This document shows positions 13,672 to 25,783 of a DNA stretch of 64,000 bases, one piece after another (the stretch's first letter is position 1; each line of letters begins with the position of its first letter). A program made the translations under genes and the position numbers. The DNA is from Exophiala sp. HKRS030 (lineage: Eukaryota > Ascomycota > Eurotiomycetes > Chaetothyriales > Herpotrichiellaceae): positions 3,410,001 to 3,474,000 of the forward strand of contig JAHWDD010000007.1 of assembly GCA_023897205.1 (NCBI GenBank), in the 5' to 3' direction. The notes beneath the pieces were generated by a model. The model searched no databases, had not been told where the DNA came from, and was given only the letters and a program-made list of their open reading frames with translations.

Positions 13672-14481
13672 ATGGCGCAGCGCTGGAGAGTGCCGACACC
13701 GACACCAACACCTACGGATGGCTGGGCATCATATTTCGACTCATGGCGGAAAGAAGACCAGGAGCTCCCAGCATTCGAGCCGATCATTGTGGACGGAGAG
13801 TTCCCTCCTGAAATGCAAAACCTGCCCTTCAACCTGGACATGGATGTTGATTGGGATTTTGATATGCAATCGCCGTTCATTGGCAGCAAGATGGGCCAGG
13901 CCAAATTGCATGATGCGCATCATTTCGGGATTGGGAAGAATATGTCGCACGGACACGACGGCAGGGTCGACGATGATGATATGCATGACGTCGACGCCTG
14001 GGGTTACGACGATCTTTTGTTGCCCGAGATTCAGATCCAGCAGATGGACGGGGAGGGCCAGGAGAGCAGCCTGACAGGAAGCCTGAAAGCAAGCCTGGAG
14101 CCTGGAACGGGACCCCTAGCAGGACCCCTAGTGGGACCCCTAAGCGACCACCTGGAGTGCCCCCTGGAAACGTGCCTTTGGTCGACGGATAGGTGGGAAC
14201 AGGAAAGGTCGCTTGGGCTTGACAGTGGCTTTTGTCAGTCCCACTCCGACTCCGGGCACCAGGACCACCACCAGAGCTACTACCGGCACGGGCTCCAGGC
14301 GCCACACGCATACCGTCAACAGCATCATCCTCATCATCCTCAATCTCAGCATCAGCCACCCCCGCCGGCTAGTCTTGCTCTTCCTTTGTCAAGTCGTCGT
14401 CGTCACCAAGACCAACGTCACACACAGGTTCGTACTCATTGTTCTTTTCTTACTTTTCACTTGTTCCCTTATCCTCCCTAA
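13672..14481 (+). CDS. Doubtful ORF: acidic, Asp/His-rich hypothetical protein
   Basis: Open frame of 269 codons beginning MAQRWRVPTPTPTPTDGW. Residues 15-125 look protein-like: SYFDSWRKEDQELPAFEPI, then an acidic run (NLDMDVDWDFDMQSPF, DDDDMHDVDAWGYDDLLLPEIQ). From about residue 130 it dissolves into Gly/Pro/Leu repeats made by GGACCCCTAG-type DNA repeats and a His/Gln tract. I do not recognise it. It may be a short real gene, perhaps with a 5' splice site near the CACAG|GTTCGT at about 14427, or part of the long leader of the kinase gene downstream. An antisense frame across 13877-14359 is a Gly/Arg-rich shadow. Low confidence. Confidence 0.3.
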   Translation: MAQRWRVPTPTPTPTDGWASYFDSWRKEDQELPAFEPIIVDGEFPPEMQNLPFNLDMDVDWDFDMQSPFIGSKMGQAKLHDAHHFGIGKNMSHGHDGRVDDDDMHDVDAWGYDDLLLPEIQIQQMDGEGQESSLTGSLKASLEPGTGPLAGPLVGPLSDHLECPLETCLWSTDRWEQERSLGLDSGFCQSHSDSGHQDHHQSYYRHGLQAPHAYRQQHHPHHPQSQHQPPPPASLALPLSSRRRHQDQRHTQVRTHCSFLTFHLFPYPP

Positions 14482-15814
14482 GCGGTTAATTAGCTACCAC
14501 TTAGCTGCCCATTTCCCTCCCCCCAAGTCCCCTGCGTGCCCAATACCCATAGCCATACCCAGACCCTTAGCCTCAGTTCGTTGGTTAAGCACGTTTTACC
14601 CCACCAACGCCTACCGACGCCTACGAACGCCCCCAGGAGCCAGGAGCCGGGAGCCTACCTCATCCACCCTCCTTACCCGTCAGTGTCAGTGGACCTGTGA
14701 TATCATCGAAGCCAAGACCATGTTAGAGAGATCTGGTCATCACCACGCCCCGGTGGCCCCCTCGCCTATTTCCAGGATTCTGGATATCTGCCCTGGGAAT
14801 TTCCAACTTGCATGTTCTACACACCCAGTCAATTCCAGTACATGTCAAGATCCAGAATCCAAGTCAAAGAACAAGGAAGTCGACGACAAGAGTCAACAGT
14901 TTCTTTCTCTCTCTCTCTTGTACTTTGCCACGTCTACGGAGGAGATTAGATCTTAAATCTGCTGCCGACTGCAACTGCACCTGCACCTGCACCTGCACCT
15001 CTTGCACCAGCTACAGGTACCTAACTGTAACGAGTCAAGTTAGTTGCTGCTAGACGACGCCTAAAACACCAGCCGAGACCCCACCTGCTCACCAACCATC
15101 CTCCCATCATCCAAAAATACGAGGCAAGGCTTCAAATCATCCAATCCCACATCTCTCTTTTCTCTGCACCATCTCGCCTGTGGCCTGTCCCGCAGCTTAA
15201 TCATCCGCTCACTTATCAATCATCACAACACCAGCTTCCAACTTGGACAAGAGGACAAGAGGACAGGAGGACAAGATCCGGCAGCTACCGTGCACCCTGC
15301 TACAACCTACCTGCCTACCTACCTACCTATAGCTTTGGGCTACCACCAACCTTGGCTTTGGCCCTGAACCCTTCTCCTTAGGGCTGATTCCCCCTCCAGG
15401 CGCCCTTAAAGCCCAAACGTCCCAAGGCCAGAGCCCCTCTTCGCGCCCAAGGCCCTAAGCCCCTCAGCCGTCCAAGTCTTCAGTTGAACTGGTTACCCCA
15501 AAGGCTAATTAACTACTCCTGCACCTCCGCCACTCACTCAACCTCTCACCATTTACCATCTACCACTTACCACTTACCACTTACCATTTACCATTTACGA
15601 CTTGACTGGCTTTTGGACCAACGCAATCTTTTTCCCGCTCTTCTCATCACCACCTTCGTCACTTGCCCTATTCTCCCCCATTTGTCACCTCTCCCTCGAC
15701 TACAACTTCATTCTCCTTCACTCCTCTTCATTCCCTTGCACTCCTTTCTAATCACTCCTCATCCCTTCTTCTCCGTCCTTCTTTGACATCCTCTCCTCCC
15801 ACCTCGTCGCTAAA
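14482..15814. other. Pyrimidine-rich leader/promoter of the protein kinase gene
   Basis: 1.3 kb, strongly C/T-biased on the plus strand. Simple repeats: CACCTG at 14974-15000, a CTAC run near 15310-15330, and degenerate ACCACTT units at about 15548-15598. The C/T bias rises toward the kinase ATG, as in long fungal 5' leaders. No supported gene. Confidence 0.5.
14974..15000. repeat. CACCTG hexanucleotide repeat
   Basis: Four to five tandem copies in the kinase upstream region. Confidence 0.8.
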
Positions 15815-18116
15815 ATGAGTACCATCCAGAACCTCAAAAACTTCATACGTCATGGCAAGCAGGCCAGAGCTGCCGATCCACCCCGCGATCAACCTACAAC
15901 CAATGTCTCCCCAGTCCACGCTCAACAGCAGAAATACAACTACGCCCACTCAGAACCCATAGCTCCCCAGAGACAGCCTCAAAATCAATACCAACCTCAG
16001 CCCGGTGAATACTCTGCTGCTGCCATCGACAATCGCAATGTCGTCGCTCAAGCCGGCAATGCCGCCGCTCATGCCGCTGCCAAGAATCAAAAAATCAACA
16101 AAGATCGAGAGGCCGAGATTCAAGCCATTGTCGCCGAGGAGAGAGAAAAGGCCAATAAGCTCCCTAGATACTCGGGCCTCGAAAGATACATCCTGTTGGA
16201 AAAGATGGGTGATGGTGCCTTCAGCAACGTCTACAAAGCAAGAGATACCCACACCAACGATGAGGTCGCCATCAAAGTCGTCCGAAAGTTTGAAATGAAC
16301 TCGAATCAGGTATGCTATAGTCTGGGGACCTCTCTCCTTACCTATAATCCGTCTCCTGTTGCATCCACATTCTTGTACAATCAATTCCCCCATACGTCCC
16401 CTCCCCTGGTCCCTTCAGCACTCCCTCATTCTTCACTCCAAGCGCAAGACACAAAACCAACTTCTAACCTAGGGCGATGCTCACCTTCATCCGAACTTCA
16501 AAAAGCAACCAAAAGGTGTTGAGGTGCGCACATTCCATACTAACGTCTCCCCGTTCTTGCTCTTCCAAATCATGTTTCTTCAGCAAATCACCCCACCTAC
16601 CTTGAATTGCTGAAAACTAACCCATCCCCTTAGCGAGCCAACATCCTCAAAGAAGTTCAAATCATGCGCCAACTCGATCATCCCAACATTGTGCGATTAA
16701 TTGATTTCTCCGAATCTCGTCAACACTATTTCATCGTTCTCGAGCTATGTCCGGGCGGTGAATTGTTCCATCAAATCGTCCGCCTGACGTACTTCAGTGA
16801 GGATCTCAGTCGCCACGTCATTACCCAGGTCGCCAAGGCCCTGCTGTATTTGCATGAAGAAACTGGTGTCGTTCATCGGTATGTGTCTCGCACACAGAAT
16901 TCTCCCCCCATGACAAAGCTGACGTGTCCTGAAGTGATATCAAACCCGAGAATCTGTTGTTTTATCCTATTCCTTTTGTCCCCACAAAGCATCCCAAACC
17001 TAGAGGCCCCGATGACGAGGACAAGGCAGACGAGGGAGAATTCATCCCTGGTCAAGGTGCTGGCGGCATTGGTGTCATCAAGATCGCCGATTTCGGTCTC
17101 TCCAAAGTCATCTGGGATTCCCAAACCATGACTCCATGTGGTACCGTTGGCTACACAGCGCCAGAGATTGTCAAAGATGAACGATACAGCAAATCAGTCG
17201 ACATGTGGGCCCTAGGCTGTGTTCTGTATACACTGCTTTGCGGTTTCCCGCCCTTTTACGATGAATCCATTCAAGTCCTGACTGAAAAGGTCGCTCGCGG
17301 ACAGTACACTTTCTTGTCACCTTGGTGGGATGACATTTCCAAATCCGCCCAAGATTTGGTCTCACATCTCTTAACCGTCAATCCCGATAAGCGTTATTCC
17401 ATTGAGGAATTTCTCAACCATCCCTGGATTCGAGGCACATCTGAGCCTACCTATGCAGCCTTGGACGCCCCCCTCTTGCAACACCATTGGCCGTGAGACA
17501 GAAAGAATGGATTGCCGCCGGTGGTGCACAGATTCCTGCCGAGTTCAGTCTTGGTACACCAGCCACTCCCGGTGCCCGGCGGGCAGACTTCCGATCTCCC
17601 GGTGCAGTCAATCTTCGAGAAGTCTTCGATGTTGGTTATGCTGTACACAGACAGGAGGAAGAAGCCAAGCGAAGGAAGAATTTCAAGCAGGGTTACCGTG
17701 GAGCAGGTCTCCCAGGTGGCTTGAATCCATTGAATGAGGATGACGATTATGATGATGAAGAGGACGAGTACGAAGATCAAATTGCCAGCAAAGTACCAAA
17801 AGCACAACAACCAGCGGATGTCTCCAGTATGGAAGCCAAAATGAGAACCACCAATCTAGGAACTCAACCTTCAGCGGCCGCACAAGCTAGAAGTGCTGCC
17901 GCCCCAGCAAGAAGCCAACATCATGCACAGCAGGAGCGAGGTTATGGGCAGCACAGTGCAGCAGTTGCAGCCGCAGCGAAGCGTGACGTTGGACGGAGGA
18001 ATAAGCAACCGTTTGAGCTAAGTTTGGACAACTCGACACTGCTAGGGCGAAGAAATAAAGGGCCTGGTGCTGTCCCAGCACCGTCGAGACTAAGAGAAGA
18101 ACTCAGTGTCCGATAA
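15815..18116 (+). CDS. srkA: Ser/Thr protein kinase of the Rck2/Srk1 (MAPK-activated, CaMK-like) family; one apparent 1-nt loss
   Basis: CaMK-group kinase; in yeasts this family acts downstream of the Hog1/Sty1 stress MAP kinase. Exons 15815-16309, 16473-16523 (only 51 nt), 16634-16878 and 16935-18116, all with GT-AG introns (163, 110 and 56 nt). Spliced length is 657 aa with one base added. The N-terminal 120 residues are Gln/Ala-rich. Kinase landmarks: MGDGAFSNVYKA near 131, VAIKVV with Lys 154, HRD 263-265 restored across intron 3, IADFGLSK with DFG 316-318, CGTVGYTAPE, and DMWALGCVLYTLL. The C-run 17468-17473 appears one C short: the frame ends early after TYAALDAP, while one more C continues into PLATPLAVRQKEW and a conserved tail (TPGARRADFRSPG, NLREVFDVGYAVHRQEEE) to 18116. 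The tail holds an acidic DDDYDDEEDEYED patch. Assignment to Srk1/Rck2 rests on the long insert after HRD and on this tail. Confidence 0.92.
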
Positions 18117-19304
18117 AGCACGTGAGTAAAGATTCTGGAGGATTGAAACGGTTTTGTTAGGCATTTGGTCCTTGACTTTTTGGTCAGGATCAAAGGTGCA
18201 AACCCCTCATGATATCAGCGACGAATTGAAATTTTATCAAGTCTAGGTAGGTAAATATTACCTCTGTAGCCAAATGGCTGTAAATGGTCATTAGAGTTAT
18301 GTCGATAATGCAATGACTGGACGAATTCGATGTTTCCCATCAGATGGTGGTTTGCGCGGTGGATGTACGATTATTGGATGCACATGTACGATGTTGCGGA
18401 TATTGAAGCAGACGTCAGGCAGTTCACGTGACCGTCGTCGTACAATTACGCAATGTCGTCCTCCATCGTACAACCATCGATCGCCTCCTCAGCCCCGTCG
18501 TAGCCCCAGATCTTCACCTGGAACCTCACTCGCTTGAGCCGCTTTGCAAATATCTTAGGTAATTCATGTTATGACGTACCAATTATCTTGACAGATCATG
18601 TCGAAATCATCGCAAGGCGCATTTTCCAGCTAGTGGGCATCTGCGGTCCTCAATGGCTTGGTGATTATCCAATGGTGCACATGGCCTTGGCTGCTTTAAT
18701 GACACCGGCTCCTTTGAGATAGCGATCAATCAGCCCAAAGACGACGAGATGAGTCGACGACGAATTGTCTATTCGAACCCGCTGTGTGCAGATAGGCATT
18801 ATGGAGTAGGTAGGCTCTTTCAGAAACGCCAGGATTGTTCCACTCTACGGAGTAAAGGATGTCGAACTACTTTTTTTACTCCAGCCCCATCAACTCCACC
18901 AGCATTTCGATGGCGGGCGTGGCGGACTTGCCCGTCAATGACCTACGGAGTAGGTACCCAGGTAGGTTTCGTGCCTTTGTCATTGCGGAGAGGAGGCTTG
19001 TCCCTTTGGTACGAAACTTTGATGTTGACTTCTCTCTTCCATCATTTTTTCTTCTTGATCATTCGTGTGCAATCTTTTGCTGGAAATCCCAAACGTCGTT
19101 GTTGGTTGAGGGAATTTAACCGTCATTGGAGATTCTTGATAAAAAAGAGCCTTGTCTGAAAAAGTCGTCAATACTTTGTACTCCTGTCACTACAACTCAA
19201 AACAGCACCGAGCAATACCTAGTAATATCATCTGTGGTTTGAATCGTCCAAACCAGGAAACCAGGAAACCTCAAAACCTCAACAAGACCATTCTTGTCCA
19301 GTTC
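18117..19304. other. Intergenic: upstream region of the MFS transporter
   Basis: 1.19 kb with no supported gene. Two exact copies of the 9-mer TACGGAGTA lie at 18846-18854 and 18944-18952. The leader just before the transporter start is A/C-rich. Confidence 0.5.
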
Positions 19305-21005
19305 ATGACCTTTGACAACAACCAATTCAACGGAACTTCCCTGGGCAACGCTCAGGACGCAAGCCGTCCAAACCAGTACATTGAATCTGGCACCTTGACT
19401 CCATCAGCCGCTTCCTTCTGTTCGGAAGGGGTTAGATGGTCTTCAGAGACAGAAACACGATCATGGAAAGATAGTGATCAGGCTCTCCATGTCTTCCAGA
19501 AGGAGGAAGATCTCATGCAAAAGGAAGTGTCCATGATGGAAGATGAGAAGGACCTTCAAAGTCATTCCCTGGCAGTTACACCATCTGCCGGGGCTGCTGC
19601 ACCATTTACATCTTCGTTCGAAGATGATATTGAGAAGCAGCCTCAGCCTCAAAGCCATGAAAATGATCATGTCTCAGCAAAGCACGAACAACGTCGACGG
19701 TCATCTTCGTCGTCGTCGAGTGTTCCAACATTGCAGGAAATTCCCACCAACCTCAGCAACGCAACCAGAATTTCCACAGATGCATACGGCAACACATATC
19801 CTGAAGGAGGAAAGCAAGCGTGGCTTTGTGTCCTAGGCAGTTTCTGTGGGTTGATGGCGGCCCTCGGCCTGATGAACACACTGGGCACTTACAACACATG
19901 GCTCTCAACGCACCAGCTCCGTGACAACAGCGAAAGTGCCATAGGGTGGATTTTCGGCATCTACGCCTTCCTCTCCTTCTTCCTCGGTATTCAAATTGGA
20001 CCGCTCTTCGACGCCAAGGGACCACGATACCTCGTGTTGGCAGGGTCGGTATTTCTGATGCTCACTTATTTCCTGATGGGTCTCTGCACCAAATACTGGC
20101 AGTTTCTCATTGTCATCGGGGTGCTCGGGGGCTGCGGGACAAGCTTGGTTTTCACCCCTGCAGTGGCAGCGATTGGACATCATTTCCTCCGGAAGCGCGG
20201 CTCCACTACGGGTTTCGCGGCCGCGGGAGGTTCCCTAGGCGGTGTCGTCTTTCCCCTGACGCTACAAACCCTGTTCCCTCAGATCGGCTTTGCCTGGGCG
20301 ACGCGTGTGGTGGGTTTCATCAGCCTTCTGCTCCTGATTGTCGCAAACTTGTGTATAACGTCCCGACTACCACCTCGCAAGGCATCTCGCGAGAACATCC
20401 TTCCAGATTTCCGTATCTTCCGGGATCCGGTCTTCGCTTTGACCACGGCAGGTGTTTTCTTTGTAGAATGGGGCCTTTTCATCCCTTTGACCTACATCGC
20501 CTCGTACTCGGTGCATCACGGCATCTCCACCAATTTGTCCTACAGCCTGATCGCCGTTCTGAACGCTGGCTCCTGCTTCGGTCGTTGGCTACCGGGATTC
20601 TTTGCTGACCGTATCGGTCGTTTCAACTGCATGATCGTCACCGTCTTTTTGTGTCTGGTGTCCACCGCCACCTTGTGGTTACCGGCCGGAGATTCTCTGG
20701 CCTTGATCGTCGTGTATGCACTTGCCTTTGGTTTCGCGTCAGGCTCGGGCATCAGTTTGACTCCGGTCTGTGTCAGTCAGCTATGCAAGGTCGAAAATTA
20801 CGGAAGGTACTATGCGACGTGTTACACCATTGTCAGCTTCAGCTGTCTCACGGGCATTCCAATTGCCGGGCAACTGGTCACCGCCGCTAATGGTCAATAC
20901 TGGGCATTGATCCTTTTCACCATCGTGAGCTACGCTATTGCCACTACCTTCTTCATCACAGCTCGTGGTGTCGGCACCCAGTGGAAGCTCAAAGTCATTT
21001 TCTAA
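19305..21005 (+). CDS. MFS transporter, monocarboxylate porter-like (MCH family)
   Basis: 566 aa in one exon. The ATG at 19305 (MTFDNNQF) is chosen because the frame upstream opens only with non-ATG codons. Residues 1-165 are a hydrophilic, Ser/Glu-rich cytosolic tail ([14 protein letters not shown]). From about 172 ([16 protein letters not shown]) some twelve hydrophobic segments follow. Family marks: the first helix ending LGTYNTWL, the loop [17 protein letters not shown], the TM4/5 region [24 protein letters not shown] with [20 protein letters not shown], and [17 protein letters not shown]. This pattern fits fungal monocarboxylate-transporter homologues (Mch1-5), several of which carry other cargo such as riboflavin, so the substrate is unknown. 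It does not adjoin an obvious pathway gene. Confidence 0.9.
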   Translation: MTFDNNQFNGTSLGNAQDASRPNQYIESGTLTPSAASFCSEGVRWSSETETRSWKDSDQALHVFQKEEDLMQKEVSMMEDEKDLQSHSLAVTPSAGAAAPFTSSFEDDIEKQPQPQSHENDHVSAKHEQRRRSSSSSSSVPTLQEIPTNLSNATRISTDAYGNTYPEGGKQAWLCVLGSFCGLMAALGLMNTLGTYNTWLSTHQLRDNSESAIGWIFGIYAFLSFFLGIQIGPLFDAKGPRYLVLAGSVFLMLTYFLMGLCTKYWQFLIVIGVLGGCGTSLVFTPAVAAIGHHFLRKRGSTTGFAAAGGSLGGVVFPLTLQTLFPQIGFAWATRVVGFISLLLLIVANLCITSRLPPRKASRENILPDFRIFRDPVFALTTAGVFFVEWGLFIPLTYIASYSVHHGISTNLSYSLIAVLNAGSCFGRWLPGFFADRIGRFNCMIVTVFLCLVSTATLWLPAGDSLALIVVYALAFGFASGSGISLTPVCVSQLCKVENYGRYYATCYTIVSFSCLTGIPIAGQLVTAANGQYWALILFTIVSYAIATTFFITARGVGTQWKLKVIF

Positions 21006-22149
21006 TCTCCTTGTCTCACATCTGAACGATTTGATGCATATCCCTCAAGGAATCAGGCCCGGACCGGACCGGCAAATGGATCATGGCAAAAAGGCCGTAG
21101 GCAGCAGTATTCCTCATCTGTGGGACCTTGTTTCGTTTGTTCATCATGCTTTCTAGTTTCAGGTCTGCTGATCAGTGGTTCTCACCGCCCATCATGATCA
21201 TGATCATGATCATGGTCAACGGTGGCGACGGCATGCATTACACGGGCTTCGCGGACTCTGGCATTGGGGGGGAGTAATTGTATCGCATTGCATCGGCGCA
21301 TTAACCACGGACCCAGGACAAAGAGGCAGCAAGGAAGATCCATGTAGGTGTTTTTGTCCAATTTTTTTTGTATCCGCTTCTAAGAAGCGAAAGGGTGTAA
21401 CTCGGGCAGGGTGTCTTTCCCTCCTTCTCTCGATCGCGAAAAACCGGCTGAAGGAGCAAAGAGTAGAGCGAGGGAGGCTGTGAGGGAAGGAGGTCATGCG
21501 GACTCCCGTGTTCGAGTGGAATCCAGCACATCAATTTTCAGTCGACTCCATTGGTCAAAACAGGATTGCCTATGAAGAAGCGCATGGAGATGGAAACACG
21601 GAGAGCAATGGAGTAGAGTAGATAAGAGAAAATTGAAGAAATCCACAAAACCAAGAATCATGAACCATGAATATGAATGATATCGCAAAGGGCAAGGGGG
21701 GAAATCTCTCCCCGACCTTCCCGTCTTAAAACATTTGCCTCGCCCTGCCTACAACTAGGTGGATATGTATGTACCTTAGGTACCTAGGTGGTACAGTAGG
21801 TGGTCATTCCTTCTAAGTTCTGTGTAGTTGATGTAGACTCAGAGTTCCGGCTGCAGAGCGACAGCTCCCGTGGTCTGGTTAACAGGCCACTTGCCTACCT
21901 AGGTAACTACCTGTATCTAACACCTATACACTTAGCACCTGCGGTCACCTGCTACCTAGGTACATAGATAGTTGGCTTGCTAGTTAGGTCGCTAACCACT
22001 GCGTACATAGTCGTCCGGTAACCTCGACTAACTAACTAGTAGAATACTATGATAGCATAGGTTTAATCTAGTGAGTAAGTAAGTAAGTACGGGAGATAGT
22101 TTAGGTAGGTATTCGCCGTACCGACTCTGGTATTTACTATTTACTCCTA

Positions 22150-22157
22150 TACATACA

Positions 22158-22193
<36 letters not shown>

Positions 22194-22194
22194 T
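22150..22194. repeat. ATAC tetranucleotide microsatellite
   Basis: About ten uninterrupted ATAC units grading into an AT run. Confidence 0.9.
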
Positions 22195-23230
22195 CCACAC
22201 ATGTACCCATGTACCCATGTACCAACCTATGTACCTTACCTATATACCCGGGGCCACTATATCCATTTCTTTCCTACCTCCTCCTTCTCCTGCTCCTCCG
22301 TGGTTATGGTTATAGTCATGGTCCTAGATACAGTTCGGAACAGTAAGTAAGTCGCTACTATCAACTCAACCTATCTGCATACGTACGGAGTACATGTACA
22401 TACATACCAACTCGGTACTCAACCAGCCGAGCTCCGTCCGACCCACAGATCCGACATTACGAAGAAATGCCAGACACGCCAGACATGCCATGACATGTCC
22501 ACACCACCATCTCCACCACGACCACCACCACCATCACTCATCTCCACCACTACCAACACCAGCCCCGCTCAACTCCCATAGCATTTGCCTAACCGGGTAG
22601 GTTATGTACAGATACATATGTATGTACGGAGGATTCCGGTCGGGTCTTTTTGCTTGTCTCTCTACCTAGCACCTAGGTGCCTAGGTATACCGTCCATACT
22701 CCGTATAGGAACTAGTAACTAGGGACTAGTAACTACCACTAACTAGTTAGTTAGCTGACTACCTGGCACCTAGGGGCCTAGGTAGATTGGGTAGTGGGTA
22801 GTGGGTAGTAGGTAGTAGGGTGCGGGTGCTGGGGTAGTTTGGGAGAAACATCCAGCCGTATTTCGTAATTCGTAACTACATTCTTCCGTACATACATAAA
22901 TACATAGCCTGGATACCTACCTATAGACTACAGACTACAGACTACGGACTAGGTTCTGTACCTCGTGGGAGAAGGTACAGTATTTAGGTACTTAGGTATA
23001 CACTTATGGGTATCTTCTTTAACTAGCTCGCTCAGTCGCCAGTTAGTTAGTTAGTTAATTAGTCAGCTAGTTAGTTAGTCCTTGTCTGTCGGTACAGAGT
23101 ATCTTGGACCCTGTATGCCTGTGTACAGTATCTGGGTAGGTACTGAAAAACCTATGTACCTATGTACCTACGCACCTCCGCACAGGATATACCTCTTGTA
23201 CTGTAGATTAATAGGTTAGCCTAAGTTAGC

Positions 23231-23265
23231 ACGTTACGTTACGTTACGTTACGTTACGTTACGTT
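23231..23265. repeat. ACGTT pentanucleotide microsatellite
   Basis: Seven perfect tandem ACGTT units, followed at once by a CTAC run to about 23288. Confidence 0.92.
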
Positions 23266-24500
23266 CCTGCCTACCTACCTACCTACCTAAGGAGATAGGT
23301 ATGTACGTATATACATTTCGTACCCATCCATTATTGTCCAAACCCCATCCAGGAAGTGCACTCAGTCACACCTTGTGTCCGGAATTCGGAGGATATGTGT
23401 CATGTCAGATATGCGGTGGTGGTGGTGGCAAGTCGTATCTTGTTTAGCTTGGGACAAAAACTAATTAACTTGACTAACGCAACTAACTCAATTAACGAGT
23501 TAGTGGATCATATAACTAACTGGGTAAACTTATTAGGTAAACTTCTGTATGTACTGTAACTACTGTACTGTACTGTAGGTGCCACATCGTGCCCACCTGG
23601 GCCTAAATTGGTTTAATAATGACGAAGGAACCCTTGTCTGTACTTATGTCCTGTACGGCGGAACATACCTACTTACCTGTCTCCCTAACTATGTCACTCT
23701 ATGTGTACCTATCCCGTACAGTATCGACATACGTGCCTACGGAGTCCAGTGCCACAGTACAAATGTACCTACGTACCTATGTCGTGACATCTACGCCTTA
23801 GGTGTGTATACTCCGTACTCTACCGTACCTCTGTCTCCCCGTCTCGCCGTCTGTCTGTCCTGTGCGTCTGTCACGGTCTGTGTGGGTCTGGTCTGTTTCT
23901 GTTTCTGCTTGTGTGTGTCGGTCCGCGGCCCAATCACCAGATTTCTCCATCCCCAATCCCCAGAGTTGGACACAGGGAAACATCAGCTCGGATCTCGGTC
24001 TGGCTCCTGATCGGGGATTGCTATCTCTCTCTCTCTTGCCCGCAAAACGATCAAATATTATCTTTCTTGTCACATGCCATGCCTCAATAATGATCGTCAG
24101 GATCCGCCCAACCTCGCCTACCGATGTTGCGGTTTGGTTGCCTCTTCCTCCGCCTGGGAATCTTCGGATCTTTATGTTTTTCTTTGTTAGACAGTTTTCT
24201 AGCTTTTGCATCAAAATCAAACGCTTCTAGCAGGTGGTCAATAATAAATTACTACTCTAAAAGTGAAATTGGAAATGACATATACAACATTGTGACATGT
24301 GACGATTCATCAACTTCGTGCTTCGTAAAGCGATAACAAATCCAAACCTTGCTTAGCATTGATAGAGATGTTCAAGAAACATAACTTTCACACATAGAGA
24401 ATCCTTCCCATGTCGTATCTAATTTCTGTCTCAACCTAGCCCCACCATTGCTCCTACTGCCTCACCGCTCGGGTTCGCAGCATGCAACCGAAATGGATTC

Positions 24501-24959
24501 CTATCTAAAGACATAGCCGGGCCCCGAATGTGGTTCTCGTTCGAGTATCACTGGTCCCCAAAGACCTGTCGGCAGTTGTCTCTCCCTGAAAGTTATCCTA
24601 CCACATCTTTGCCCCAAACTCCTTTGTCGACTATTGTACATAAAAATTGATTGTGGATCATCCCAAGCGCCATGCTGAGTTCGCCATCTTCGCCGTCTTC
24701 CCCGTACCAATTGGTACACTGGAGTGGGTCTTGTGGGTAGCATTTGTTCGTCTTCACGCCATGTTAATGGAAAGCCAATTTGAGAGGCCGTATGGCGGCA
24801 TCTGTGTCGTCTTCGTCGATCTGTTCGAATGATCGTGATGGGTAGCATGACCTCACCACGGCTATAGCTGGAATAACGACAGCACATCCATACGAATAGT
24901 GGTAATATAAAGATGCCAACGACGACGGGAACCCATATCTCCGCTCTTCCCTCCGACAT
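24501..24959 (-). CDS. Doubtful ORF: small single-pass membrane protein, hypothetical
   Basis: Open frame of 152 codons with ATG at 24959. The N-terminus MSEGRAE is followed by one clear hydrophobic segment (IWVPVVVGIFILPLFVWM), then CCRYSSYSR and a long Arg-rich tail. I do not recognise it. The tail reads differently in another frame (an acidic NWYGEDGEDGEL stretch), so an intron after the membrane segment is possible and the true C-terminus is uncertain. It stands alone, with 800 bp to the next gene. Confidence 0.3.
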   Translation of the reverse strand: MSEGRAEIWVPVVVGIFILPLFVWMCCRYSSYSRGEVMLPITIIRTDRRRRHRCRHTASQIGFPLTWREDEQMLPTRPTPVYQLVRGRRRRWRTQHGAWDDPQSIFMYNSRQRSLGQRCGRITFRERQLPTGLWGPVILEREPHSGPGYVFR

Positions 24960-25783
24960 TGATTCAACAGAGTATAAGCTTGTTGAGGATATTTTGGATA
25001 TGCGACTGAATGAAAAATGTGACCAAAGTAGTAGAACGTGATCGTTGATACAAGGAGCTCTGCTCGTTGACGTAAAATACCATAGAGTGCAAAGTCCCGG
25101 CAGACTGTTCCAACCCTTGACTTGATTTTAATAACATGCAAACGCAAGAGTATTTGGATCCCTTGCAGCTGTTTGCTTGAATGTGTGTATTCACCTCAAA
25201 TTCAAACGCTCGCCCAGAACAAACAAACTACCCCAAGTTTGGAATGGGAAGTATCTGCCTATTCTGTTGATTTTCTCAAGTGCCTTGACAGAACGCCGCA
25301 GCTGTGACAATCCAATTGCCATCTCTAAGCAACTGGAGAAGTGGAGGACGAGGTGGAGTAGGCATGGTTTCCAATCATCCTCCGCTACACAGGTTATGCA
25401 TCTCCCACTGAAGCCGTTTGGTAGAAGTGACCTTCAGAGAGAGCAGGCACATTGTCGATTGAACAGCAAAGATGGAGGAATTCTCGGTACGAACTGTGGC
25501 ATCACCACGACATTGTCAACTGGTATGTCCTCAAATTGATGTGAACATAAGCGCGAAGAAACCATGGTGAATGGTGGTGTTGGAGGATGACTCAGGTATA
25601 TCTACCACCAAGTGGTGCATCAGTTGCCTAGGTGAAGGCTCGAACATCAAGTGGCCGAGAAAGGAAAAGTAGCTTGTTCCAACACTCGATCCTATGGAGC
25701 AGCACGGATCTCATAGTAGCTGTCGAGTCGGCCGGAGCGACTAGAGATTTGAGGAGTTATGGACAAGAGCTTGAGATTGAGCC
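24960..25783. other. Intergenic before the bZIP gene 3' end
   Basis: 824 bp with short open frames only. I see no repeat, RNA gene or recognisable coding segment. Confidence 0.5.

Larger units (their letters stand above)
21006..24500. other. Gene-poor, microsatellite-rich block I
   Basis: 3.5 kb between the MFS gene and 24.5 kb without a credible gene. It is dense in short palindromic GTAC and CTAG motifs (variants of ACCTAGGTACCT between about 21770 and 22800), and in CTAC, ACAT and ACGTT tandem runs. Three copies of the 9-mer TACTCCGTA/TACGGAGTA are at 22384-22392, 22697-22705 and 23809-23817. Open frames here are short and repeat-derived. Confidence 0.6.

Noticed and set aside
13877..14359. 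160-codon Gly/Arg-rich antisense frame
   Set aside because: Created by GC-rich repeats opposite a low-complexity stretch.
14213..14956. 247-codon plus-strand frame overlapping the doubtful acidic ORF
   Set aside because: Thr/Arg repeats, then random leader translation; no conserved feature.
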